Assembly (NCBI GenBank): GCA_016712275.1
Contig: JADJRI010000033.1
Span: 1-64,000 of the forward strand
Direction of reading: 5' to 3'
Origin: Planctomycetota bacterium
GTDB lineage: Bacteria; Planctomycetota; Phycisphaerae; UBA1845; UTPLA1
Length of the DNA stretch: 64,000 bases
Each line of letters opens with the position of its first letter. Within the stretch, counting starts at the first letter, position 1. The position numbers and the translations under genes were made by a program. This document shows, piece after piece, positions 45,270-52,795 of this stretch. The notes under the pieces are model-generated. The model was not told the DNA's origin and ran no database searches. It worked only from the letters and a program-made list of their open reading frames with translations.

Positions 45270-45695
45270 TCAGGAGTCGACATATCTCGCCAACGACTCG
45301 CAGATCACGTAATTATATGCACCGGCCGCGACGAAACCAAGCAAGACGACAAACCAGGTAAAGCCGCCACTGATTGAAAAATCGCCCAGCCAGAGTGCAA
45401 TGAAAATATCTACGACCCAGAATGCCGCAATGATCGCGACACTCGCAAAATTTGCAAACTTTGCATTTGTGAGCGACGACTGGTAATCCAACAGCGAGCG
45501 CATGAAGAAAAAACTGGTCCACGGAAGGACGGCGACAACAAGCAGCCAGACCAGCACGAGCTTAACGATATGGCCGAACGCTTCCACCTGATCCCAATTT
45601 CGATAGCACCAGAACCCGCCGGCCAGCACGGCAACGGTGATGATGGCGCCGGCGACCTTGGCTCCAACGAATTTTCCGGCTTCAGCGAGCCACAT
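45270..45695 (-). CDS. Four-helix membrane protein, uncharacterised
   Basis: 141 residues with about four hydrophobic segments (AGAIITVAVLAGGFWCYRNW; KLVLVWLLVVAVLPWTSFFF; FASVAIIAAFWVVDIFIALW; GFTWFVVLLGFVAAGAYNYV). The N-terminus is cytoplasmic by charge. It precedes the kinase gene by 41 bases and is probably the first gene of the operon. I recognise no family. Its role in this stress-like cluster is inferred from position only. Confidence 0.55.
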   Translation of the reverse strand: MWLAEAGKFVGAKVAGAIITVAVLAGGFWCYRNWDQVEAFGHIVKLVLVWLLVVAVLPWTSFFFMRSLLDYQSSLTNAKFANFASVAIIAAFWVVDIFIALWLGDFSISGGFTWFVVLLGFVAAGAYNYVICESLARYVDS

Positions 45696-45882
45696 ACGGT
45701 TGCCTTTCGATCAGTGGTGTCGAATATACAAATTCAAGTACATTCGTGCTGCAAATTGTTCCGCGAGAAAAACACAAGCTCCCTCACTGCAGGCCCCGGA
45801 TCGACACCCTTGGCATCGAAATACAACGTCAATGGCAGGCGATTCGGCTCACGATCGCTCTGCCAAGGCAGGCTCGCGATAT

Positions 45883-45961
45883 TGCTGCCGGGGAGAATCG
45901 AACTCCATGCACGACCGGTTTATAAGACCGGCTCCGGCGCGACCAGCCGAAGTCCGACAGC
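45883..45961 (-). tRNA. tRNA-like gene, anticodon UAU (Ile) if read as drawn
   Basis: A 7-base acceptor stem (GCTGTCG with CGGCAGC, one G-U) encloses a D arm, an anticodon arm CCGGT-CTTATAA-ACCGG and a T arm with GAGTTCGATTCTC. The anticodon would be UAU, reading AUA. The D arm is unusual: the paired region can extend to 7 bp (CTTCGGC/GCCGGAG). The variable region is 7 bases and no 3' CCA is encoded. The T-loop and acceptor fit are convincing, the identity less so. Confidence 0.6.
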
Positions 45962-46274
45962 CAACGACGATCGGGCTGTCGATATCTTCGGAATCATGTT
46001 GTCGCTTCGCGCGTCAGTATTCATACCCACTTAAGTATAATCGGCGCGGGGATGATGGGGTTCCAAAGCAGGGCGATGTTTGGAATCGAAAGGCAGAAGC
46101 ACCGGCCGCACTGGATTTGGCATAAAGACAGTGTGTTGTTGGGATTACGCCGTCTTGACGATTTGGCGGCGATATGGGACACTTTAAGGTCTGTAATTTC
46201 AGCACGTTAGGTATCGCAAAGGGTGGCACGGCCCATTTTTTGGCCTGATGATCGACTATCAAGGATATGGCAGC

Positions 46275-46838
46275 ATGAGCAAGGTGAAGGCAACGGATAT
46301 TCGCAAAGGACTTACTCTCTTTCATGAAAACGAGCTGTGGATTGTTCATGAGTCGGACCGTGTCGCCAAGGGCAATTGGCGCAGCTACATGAACGTCAAG
46401 CTGAAGAATTTCAAGACGGGCAAGATCATCGACAACCGCTTCAACATGGACGACCAATTTGAAGTGCCGTTCGTTGAGGACAAGCCGTTCGAATTTCTCT
46501 ATCGGGATGGCGACAATTACGTTCTGATGAACACGGTCAACTTCGATCAATTTCCGGTTTCGCGGGATCTCATGCCCGATGCCGACAATTTCCTCAAGGG
46601 CAACGAAATGGTTCAGTGCAAGCTGCTCAACGGCGACATCGTCGGCGTCGACTTGCCGAATACCGTGGAGCTGGAAGTGACCGATGCACCGCCCGTCGTA
46701 AAGGGCGCCACGGCCACCAATCAGACCAAGGAAATTGTTGTCGAAACCGGATACAAGTTGCGAGCACCGCCATTCATCACGATTGGCGAGAAAATTCGAA
46801 TCGACACGCGCACGGGTGAGTATATGTCGCGCGTGTGA
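46275..46838 (+). CDS. efp: Translation elongation factor P
   Basis: 187 residues from MSKVKATDIRKGLTLFHENE. The three OB-type domains of EF-P are recognisable (KLKNFKTGKIIDNRF, FLYRDGDNYVLMNTVNFDQF, GYKLRAPPFITIGEKIRIDT). EF-P relieves ribosome stalling at proline runs. The residue at the tip of domain I, usually Lys or Arg (position 34), is Asn here (RVAKGNWRSY), so the classic EpmA-type or rhamnose modifications cannot apply at that position. Lys32 is near but displaced. AAGGAT upstream serves as ribosome-binding site. A terminator follows at 46880. Confidence 0.93.
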   Translation: MSKVKATDIRKGLTLFHENELWIVHESDRVAKGNWRSYMNVKLKNFKTGKIIDNRFNMDDQFEVPFVEDKPFEFLYRDGDNYVLMNTVNFDQFPVSRDLMPDADNFLKGNEMVQCKLLNGDIVGVDLPNTVELEVTDAPPVVKGATATNQTKEIVVETGYKLRAPPFITIGEKIRIDTRTGEYMSRV

Positions 46839-46879
46839 TTCGCCCTCGTTAGCGACCTATTCAAAAGACTTGAAAAGCC

Positions 46880-46913
46880 AAACGGCTCCGGAGTGATCCG
46901 GGGCCGTTTTTTT
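46880..46913 (+). terminator. Rho-independent terminator after efp
   Basis: AAACGGC-T-CCGG (46880-46890) pairs with CCGG-G-GCCGTTT across a GAGTGAT loop and ends in a run of seven T. It lies 42 bases after the efp stop codon. Confidence 0.85.
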
Positions 46914-47080
46914 GTAGTTTTGCGGCGAATCAATATCGTCTGATGAATAGTCACGTTTCGTGCGGTCCATTCACGAATATCAGGGAGCGCAAAAACGAAA
47001 AAGCGTGTGGCCTGGACGCTCGGTCCCTGCCGCACGCTTTTTCTCGCTTCTCACTTGGGGGTGGATCGTGGGTTTTGGTT

Positions 47081-49162
47081 TCAACACCGACTGCGCGAAG
47101 AACGCCTTCGCACAGGGAGGAAGAGCAGCGCCAACATCAGCGTGGAGGCCGCCGATGCTCCGCCGCCGCAGAATCCGCCGCCGGTGATGCTGCTCGTGGG
47201 CCCGCTGCCGCCCAGCACGCCGCCTCCGGTAATCGGAACGGTGGCGTTGCAACCATCCGCACCCGGTTCGAGTTTGGATGGATCGAACGGGCAGTTGTCG
47301 TTGCAATCGGGTGTGCCATCCCCGTCTGCATCGACATCGGGCGTACCGCAGCCGCAAATGCCAAAGCTTGATTTATCAGGGTCGTCAGGACATTCATCCA
47401 GGCAATCCGTTGTACCGTCGCCATCCGAGTCAACCGAATCATCGATTTCCGGGCATTCGTCGCATCCGTCTGGTGTGCCGTCGCCATCCGTATCGACATT
47501 ATTCGCGCCAACCGGGCAGGAATCGCAGCCATCCGGAATGCCATCGCCGTCGAGGTCGGCCAAGTCATCGCTGCCTGGGCAAGCATCACATGCATCGGGC
47601 ACGCTGTCTGCATCAGCATCGATGTTGTCGTCCGCACCGGCACAGGCATCGCAGCCGTCCGGAACGCCGTCGGCATCCGCGTCATTTGCATCGGGAAAGC
47701 CGGCGCACAGATCAGTTTTGTAAACATAGCTGCGATAGGACCAGACATTGTTGATTTTCGAATAGAGCCGCACATGGACATCGCCGCCCTCAACGGGCAG
47801 CCCGGTGACGGCCGCATTTGTTGCTCCGTTGGTCACATCGTAGAAATCGCCGAGGTTGTTGCCGCTTCCGACCTTGAGGCGATACTCCTGCACCATGGCG
47901 CCGGTGGTCCAGGTGAAAGTAATGCTGCCACCGGTGATCAGTGCGCCGTTCGCCGAGGGGTTCGTCATTTCTGCCATGCCGGACGAGGTGCCGGGGCTGC
48001 CATACAGGAAGGCCATGTTCGCCGCGTCACCGACGCTGAGATGCGTTTTCTGGCCGATCGTGTCCTGCCATTCAGTGTAGCCGGCGAGACAGCTGATGGT
48101 TCGACAGGCGCTGGAGCAGGTGCAATTTGCAAAGGCACATTGGCCATAGTGCATGATCGAGTCGAAATCGTAGTCGCCGTGGGTTTGCGCGCCGCTTTGT
48201 ATGTCAAAGTTGCTCTCCATCCCCGATTGAATGTTGCCCGTATTGATTTGCACATAGCTGTCACGATCGGGGCGCGACTGCTCATGCCAGACGCCGAGGG
48301 CGTGGGCCAGCTCGTGCATCATGATGTACTTGTAGTCCCAGTTGTAGATCGAAAGGTCCTGACGACCGCCGGTCATGCCGACGTAAGACCAATTGCCCGT
48401 GCCGTTGAAAATGTAGATGTAATTGGCCTGATTGGTTCGCTGGATGAATTGAATGCCGGCGACCGCCTCCCAACTGTCCATGGCTTCGAGCATCGATGAC
48501 TGCTGGTCGGACGTCACCGCCGGGTCGAAGGAATAGTAAACGAGTCCGTCCGTCCAGAAATTGCTGGTCATGCTGACCGCGCCTTGGACATTTCCATTTC
48601 CGCTGCCGCCTGGGTTTTCGGCGTCGGATGACTGCCGAACAAGGATGCAGCCTTCGATGAGCCGCGCGCCGGCCGGAATGCGGTCATTCAGTGGGACGCC
48701 GCGGGAAGCGACACGCTCGCGCGATTTTTCGCGGAGTCGCGCCATCGTCTTGGATGACGGCAGCGCGTGAGGCAACAGGCCCGCGGTGGCAGGGTGAATA
48801 TCGCCGACCAGAAAATCAGTGGCGACGAGTTGCCCGTTCTGGCCGAGTGTGGCATATCGAAATTCACCGCGCACATCGACAACCGTGTAGCCGCTTGCAT
48901 CTTCGTACCAATGGAAATCCTCATCGCCCTGATAGGTCAGAGTGATATGGGTGCCGTTTGGCTGAATGGTGCGAAACGGGTGATGGTGCTGGTTGGGATG
49001 ATCCTCGCCGAATGAAATCGGCGCGATGGATACGAGAATTGCAATGGAATAGAGAAGCGAACGCCCCACGACAAGCCCCCCGGACGGCGTTGCACTCCGC
49101 CGCTTCACTGGGAACCGGCGAGGCGAATGCAGCATGCGCAAGCGCACGCGGCGAAAACGCAC
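47081..49162 (-). CDS. Secreted astacin-family (M12A) metallopeptidase with TSP3-type repeats
   Basis: 693 residues. A signal sequence (about 35-52: LLYSIAILVSIAPISFGE) and a propeptide-like region precede an astacin domain with HELAHALGVWHEQ (zinc site HExxHxxGxxH) and Met-turn SIMHYG. A Fn3-like segment follows, then about seven Ca-binding thrombospondin type-3-like repeats (DADGDGTPDC, DADGVPDGCD) around residues 500-640. The C-terminus GGGFCGGGASAAS, a hydrophobic stretch and RRRSSRSR look like a sorting/anchor signal of the GlyGly/JDVT-CTERM kind. It is probably exported and cell-surface anchored. Confidence 0.87.
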   Translation of the reverse strand: MRFRRVRLRMLHSPRRFPVKRRSATPSGGLVVGRSLLYSIAILVSIAPISFGEDHPNQHHHPFRTIQPNGTHITLTYQGDEDFHWYEDASGYTVVDVRGEFRYATLGQNGQLVATDFLVGDIHPATAGLLPHALPSSKTMARLREKSRERVASRGVPLNDRIPAGARLIEGCILVRQSSDAENPGGSGNGNVQGAVSMTSNFWTDGLVYYSFDPAVTSDQQSSMLEAMDSWEAVAGIQFIQRTNQANYIYIFNGTGNWSYVGMTGGRQDLSIYNWDYKYIMMHELAHALGVWHEQSRPDRDSYVQINTGNIQSGMESNFDIQSGAQTHGDYDFDSIMHYGQCAFANCTCSSACRTISCLAGYTEWQDTIGQKTHLSVGDAANMAFLYGSPGTSSGMAEMTNPSANGALITGGSITFTWTTGAMVQEYRLKVGSGNNLGDFYDVTNGATNAAVTGLPVEGGDVHVRLYSKINNVWSYRSYVYKTDLCAGFPDANDADADGVPDGCDACAGADDNIDADADSVPDACDACPGSDDLADLDGDGIPDGCDSCPVGANNVDTDGDGTPDGCDECPEIDDSVDSDGDGTTDCLDECPDDPDKSSFGICGCGTPDVDADGDGTPDCNDNCPFDPSKLEPGADGCNATVPITGGGVLGGSGPTSSITGGGFCGGGASAASTLMLALLFLPVRRRSSRSRC

Positions 49163-49611
49163 GTTGCTTTGGAATCAACGAACTGCTGCCGGCGTCCGGG
49201 GGTGCGCACGGCGATTGACCATGGTTCGTCGGTGAAAATGTACGATTGCAAGCTCCACCGGTGCAAATGGAAGTCGGACGTGGGATTGGGTGCTGAAATG
49301 GCAGTATGGCGATGGCCGAAATAACCAAGTGTCAGAATTTTGGAGTGCTTGAATTCGGATGTTCAACGAGTCGGAGAATTGAGGCTGAAATTATTGGAAC
49401 GGCCATCCCGATTGGCTCGGTTCTCGGGCCGTCCCAGCCGCTGTCCAAGCCCATCGCCCGATTAGCCTGTCCTTCGTTTAGCCCAGTTCCGGAGGGACCG
49501 GGAGATCGCGAGAAATGCAGCGAACCCCGGCCGATTGCGACAAAGACGAAACGCCGACTCAGGGGTCAATATAATTGATAATTGCGGAAAATGTCCGAAA
49601 ACTCGCCCGGC
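49163..49611. other. Intergenic region upstream of the astacin gene
   Basis: This stretch of about 450 bases shows no convincing gene. Frames here have no family-like sequence and no ribosome-binding site. Confidence 0.45.
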
Positions 49612-49755
49612 TTACAACAAAGTCGAAGAGTCAGTAATGAATCCATCGACAAAGAAAGTAAGCAGTGGATTGACGACGAATTCAAAAAACGATTGCACAG
49701 CCAGCGAAAGAATCTGCACGAAAAACCCAAGAATGCCCAGCGTGAAGTCCGTCAT
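49612..49755 (-). CDS. Small hydrophobic protein, 47 residues
   Basis: MTDFTLGILGFFVQILSLAV begins a chain that is mostly hydrophobic (SFFEFVVNPLLTFFVDGF). A GGGGGA ribosome-binding site lies close upstream of the ATG. It may be a single-pass membrane peptide. No family is recognised. The 54-residue protein at 2166-2330 has similar size and character. Confidence 0.4.
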   Translation of the reverse strand: MTDFTLGILGFFVQILSLAVQSFFEFVVNPLLTFFVDGFITDSSTLL

Positions 49756-49946
49756 GGTTTTTCCCCCATGGCGCGGAAAATGCGCCAGCCTTTCAGTATC
49801 GTATGCACCCCGTGGTCAGTTTTGTTCGCCCACGACCGAATTCAGATCCGAACGCCGGTAACGACACGTGGTATCGGACGAATCCCGGTTTGCAACAATG
49901 AATCGGACGTAACTCGCATCAGGTGGAAAGGGGAAACCGCCGGTAA

Positions 49947-50306
49947 TCACTGCTTCGGCAGCGTGCTCAGGACCTGGGCAACGGTCTCGTGTATCTCAAG
50001 CACCTTGTTAAGCTGCGTCACTTGTATGGCACCGCGGACGCGCGGATCGACGCCGATGATCGCAACCCGGCGGCCCACCATGCGGAAACTCTTGCTCAAA
50101 TGAACGAGTGAGCCGAGCGCGACGCTGGGCGCGAACTTCACACGGCTGATGTCGAGAACGATCGGCACCATGTGCTTTTCAGCGGCAAGCGTGCTCACCG
50201 ATTCGACCAACTCTGCAGTGGAAACGTCGTCCAGCGTCCGGCGCGTGACGGCGATCAACAGAACTTGATCGTGCGGCATGACCTGTGTAACGGCGGCTTC
50301 GGACAT
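49947..50306 (-). CDS. STAS-domain protein
   Basis: 119 residues. MVPIVLDISRVKFAPSVALG, then SLVHLSKSFRMVGRRVAIIG, is the strand-turn-helix that holds the regulatory phosphorylation site in SpoIIAA-like anti-sigma-factor antagonists. In this copy the Ser position is in FAPSVALG. It stands alone beside a tRNA gene. The start is ATG 50306. Confidence 0.82.
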   Translation of the reverse strand: MSEAAVTQVMPHDQVLLIAVTRRTLDDVSTAELVESVSTLAAEKHMVPIVLDISRVKFAPSVALGSLVHLSKSFRMVGRRVAIIGVDPRVRGAIQVTQLNKVLEIHETVAQVLSTLPKQ

Positions 50307-50362
50307 AACCCACTCGTTCGCGATCGACCCGGCGAAAGGGCGCGAAAGACTCGGCTTATCAA

Positions 50363-50436
50363 CGTCCCCGACAGGAGTCGAACCTGTAACCTTCGGCTTC
50401 GGAGGCCGACGCTCTATCCAATTGAGCTACGAGGAC
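50363..50436 (-). tRNA. tRNA-Arg (anticodon CCG)
   Basis: A 74-base cloverleaf: acceptor GTCCTCG with CGGGGAC, D arm with AGCTCAATTGGATAGAGC, anticodon arm TCGGC-CTCCGAA-GCCGA (anticodon CCG) and T arm ACAGGTTCGACTCCTGT. Discriminator G. No encoded CCA. Confidence 0.97.
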
Positions 50437-50660
50437 TCGTGACCCTTGTTCGGTAATGCGATTGTAACGCGCAAGCGCGCGGGGGCAAGCTCCGACATGC
50501 CTGGGCTTTGCGGCCGATTTCCGGCTTTTGGGCCGCGAATTGCACGAAGAGCCCCGGTTTGCGATAGTCAGTCGATCTGCGGTAACATCGTTTCAACATG
50601 GACGGCGGGGGGCCGATGGATCGGAATCGAAACCGCATGAAATGAGGTCAACGAAAACGC

Positions 50661-51902
50661 ATGGCGACCGCAACGCAGGACTCCAAGACAAACGAGCAAC
50701 TGAAAATAGCCGACCAATATGGCGCTCACAACTATCACCCGCTGCCAGTGATCGTCGAGTCGGGCGAGGGCTGCTGGGTGACCGATGTCGAAGGAAACAA
50801 GTACCTCGATATGCTGGCCGCCTACTCGGCGCTTAACTTTGGTTACTCGAATGAACGGCTCATCGCAGCCGCGACCAAGCAACTGAACAAGGTAACCCTC
50901 ACGTCACGGGCATTTCACAATGACCAGCTCGGTCCCTTCTGCAAGGATCTGTGCGAACTCACCGGCTATGAATGCGTGCTGCCGATGAATAGCGGCGCGG
51001 AGGCGGTGGAGACGGCGGTAAAGATGGCCCGCAAATGGGGCTACAAGGTGAAAGGTATTGAAGAAGGCAAGGCCGAGGTGATTTGCGCTCGCGGGAATTT
51101 TCATGGGCGAACGACGACGATCGTGAGCTTCAGCACCGATGCGCAATATCGCGATGGGTTCGGCCCCTTCACGCCCGGCTTTCCGCTCGTTCCCTTCGGC
51201 GATGTGGCCGCACTGGAAAAGGCGATCAACAAGAACACGGCCGCGTTTCTGGTCGAACCGATTCAGGCCGAAAGTGGCATACTTGTTCCGCCCGATGGCT
51301 ATATCAGAAAAGTGCGAGAGCTTTGCACGAAGAATAATGTGCTGTTCATTGCCGATGAGATTCAGACGGGTTTATGCCGCACGGGCGATCGCTTTGCGTG
51401 GCAGCACGACGGGGCGGATGCCCGACCGGACGCAATGTGCCTGGGCAAGGCCCTGGGCGGCGGCGTCGTGCCGATTTCCGCGGTGGTCTCATCACGTGCG
51501 ATTATGAGTGTGTTCAATCCCGGCGATCATGGTTCGACGTTTGGCGGCAATCCGCTGGCGTGCGCCGTGGGGCGCGTGGCAGTCGATATGATCAAAAACG
51601 ACGGCCTCGACAAGCGTTCGAAGGAACTCGGCACGTACTTCAAGAGCAAGCTGCAGGCCGTCGGCGCGACGGCGGTAAAGGAAGTGCGCGGTCGCGGACT
51701 TTTGATCGGCGTGCAGATCAAGGAGAATTATCCGAAGGCCCGCTGGTTCTGCGAGAAATTCATGGATGATGGAATTCTCTGCAAGGATGCACACGACGAT
51801 GTCATCCGGTTTGCTCCGCCGCTGATCATTGAGAAAAGCGATATTGACTGGGCGATGGAGCGAATTGGGCCGGTGTTAATGAGCGCGTCGGCGAATGGTT
51901 GA
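50661..51902 (+). CDS. rocD: Ornithine-oxo-acid aminotransferase
   Basis: 413 residues. A class-III PLP aminotransferase: MNSGAEAVETAVKMARKWGY, FIADEIQTGLCRTG (Asp of PLP), LGKALGGGVVPISAVV (PLP Lys) and HGSTFGGNPLACAVG. GAHNYHPLPVIV near the start is the OAT-specific signature. It converts ornithine to glutamate semialdehyde. It begins an arginine/ornithine stretch with argF and arcA 3.6 kb downstream. Confidence 0.95.
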   Translation: MATATQDSKTNEQLKIADQYGAHNYHPLPVIVESGEGCWVTDVEGNKYLDMLAAYSALNFGYSNERLIAAATKQLNKVTLTSRAFHNDQLGPFCKDLCELTGYECVLPMNSGAEAVETAVKMARKWGYKVKGIEEGKAEVICARGNFHGRTTTIVSFSTDAQYRDGFGPFTPGFPLVPFGDVAALEKAINKNTAAFLVEPIQAESGILVPPDGYIRKVRELCTKNNVLFIADEIQTGLCRTGDRFAWQHDGADARPDAMCLGKALGGGVVPISAVVSSRAIMSVFNPGDHGSTFGGNPLACAVGRVAVDMIKNDGLDKRSKELGTYFKSKLQAVGATAVKEVRGRGLLIGVQIKENYPKARWFCEKFMDDGILCKDAHDDVIRFAPPLIIEKSDIDWAMERIGPVLMSASANG

Positions 51903-51929
51903 TGAGCATTCGAATTTGACGAGTGATAC

Positions 51930-52133
51930 ATGGGAATTGATAAGACTCAAGTGCGTATTTTCGGGTCGTTTGAAGAGGCAGACGAGGCGGATTACGAGTT
52001 TTATCGTTCGCTGACGCCTGCTCAGCGCATGCAGATACTCCTCGAACTTGTGGCGACACACGATGGCGACGATTCCGCACCTAAAGCAAGACTTCAAAGA
52101 GTTTATCGAATTACTGAACTCGGCGGGAGTTAA
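51930..52133 (+). CDS. Small protein next to a nucleotidyltransferase
   Basis: 67 residues: VRIFGSFEEADEADYEFYRS then LTPAQRMQILLELV and RVYRITELGGS. I recall this SFEEADEAD...LTPxER pattern from small genes that directly precede minimal nucleotidyltransferases. It overlaps the downstream NTase by 71 bases. Probable antitoxin-like partner (inference). Confidence 0.7.
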   Translation: MGIDKTQVRIFGSFEEADEADYEFYRSLTPAQRMQILLELVATHDGDDSAPKARLQRVYRITELGGS

Positions 52134-52539
52134 GTATGTCTTGGTCGGCGCGTATGCAGTCGCGCACCATGGCGCACCTCGCTATACGAGCGACATTGAT
52201 TTCCTCATCGAACCTTCACTCGCAAATGCGCAACTTGTGCTTCAGGTGCTCAACACATTCGGATTTGCTTCATTGAGAATAACTGAAACGGATTTATCAA
52301 AAGCCAATCAAATTGTGCAACTGGGTGTGAAGCCCAATCGAATTGATTTGCTGACCAGCATTTCCGGCGTTAGCTTCGATCAAGCATATGATGCACGAGT
52401 TAACGCAGAGATTGATGGCGTTCTCGTGCCCATTCTTGGGTGCGTAGAACTCATCAGGAACAAACGATCCTCTGGCCGACCAAAAGATGTTGCTGATGCG
52501 GTTTCTCTTGAGCGAATTCAAGAGGATTCAGGCGCATGA
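52063..52539 (+). CDS. Nucleotidyltransferase, DUF6036/AbiEii-like
   Basis: 158 residues from MATIPHLKQDFKEFIELLNS. VKYVLVGAYAVAHHGAPRYT then SDIDFLIEPSLANAQ is the GxYAVxxHG...D-x-D core of the DUF6036 family, and VKPNRIDLLTSISG gives a further Asp. The pair with the upstream small gene is a common two-gene cassette of toxin-antitoxin type. Activity not shown by sequence. Confidence 0.85.
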   Translation: MATIPHLKQDFKEFIELLNSAGVKYVLVGAYAVAHHGAPRYTSDIDFLIEPSLANAQLVLQVLNTFGFASLRITETDLSKANQIVQLGVKPNRIDLLTSISGVSFDQAYDARVNAEIDGVLVPILGCVELIRNKRSSGRPKDVADAVSLERIQEDSGA

Positions 52540-52568
52540 AAAAACCGAAGTGATTTGCTCAAGGCTAA

Positions 52569-52616
52569 CGGGCGCTCCGGCAGGCCGGATTACTGAGCTA
52601 GGCTCAGCCTGACGCC
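52569..52616 (+). ncRNA. Candidate structured RNA element (three-way junction)
   Basis: GGGCG (52569) pairs with CGCCC (52612). Inside, CCGG-CAGG-CCGG and CTGAGC-TAG-GCTCAG form two hairpins, giving a compact three-way junction. A terminator follows directly at 52616. It lies 30 bases after the NTase stop codon and about 180 bases before the COG2403 start codon. It may be a terminator-linked leader element or only a 3' UTR structure of the NTase unit. No known riboswitch class is recognised. Confidence 0.4.
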
Positions 52617-52649
52617 CCCGGTCTTTTTCAGTTGCGGTGACCGGGTTTT
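52616..52649 (+). terminator. Rho-independent terminator
   Basis: CCCGGTC (52616-52622) pairs with GACCGGG (52638-52644) around a 15-base loop, then TTTTT. It ends the transcript of the rocD/NTase stretch or attenuates the COG2403 gene. Confidence 0.75.
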
Positions 52650-52795
52650 TGGCACGAGCTAAATCGCTTCGGCTACATAAAACATATCACGGATTTTTAA
52701 TCGAGCAAGTAAAATCCTTGCGAGTCTCGCACGGAGATTGCACGGATTTACCGGCATGTGAATTTGGCTCTCTCTTTTTTGCGAAGGAGTCATGC

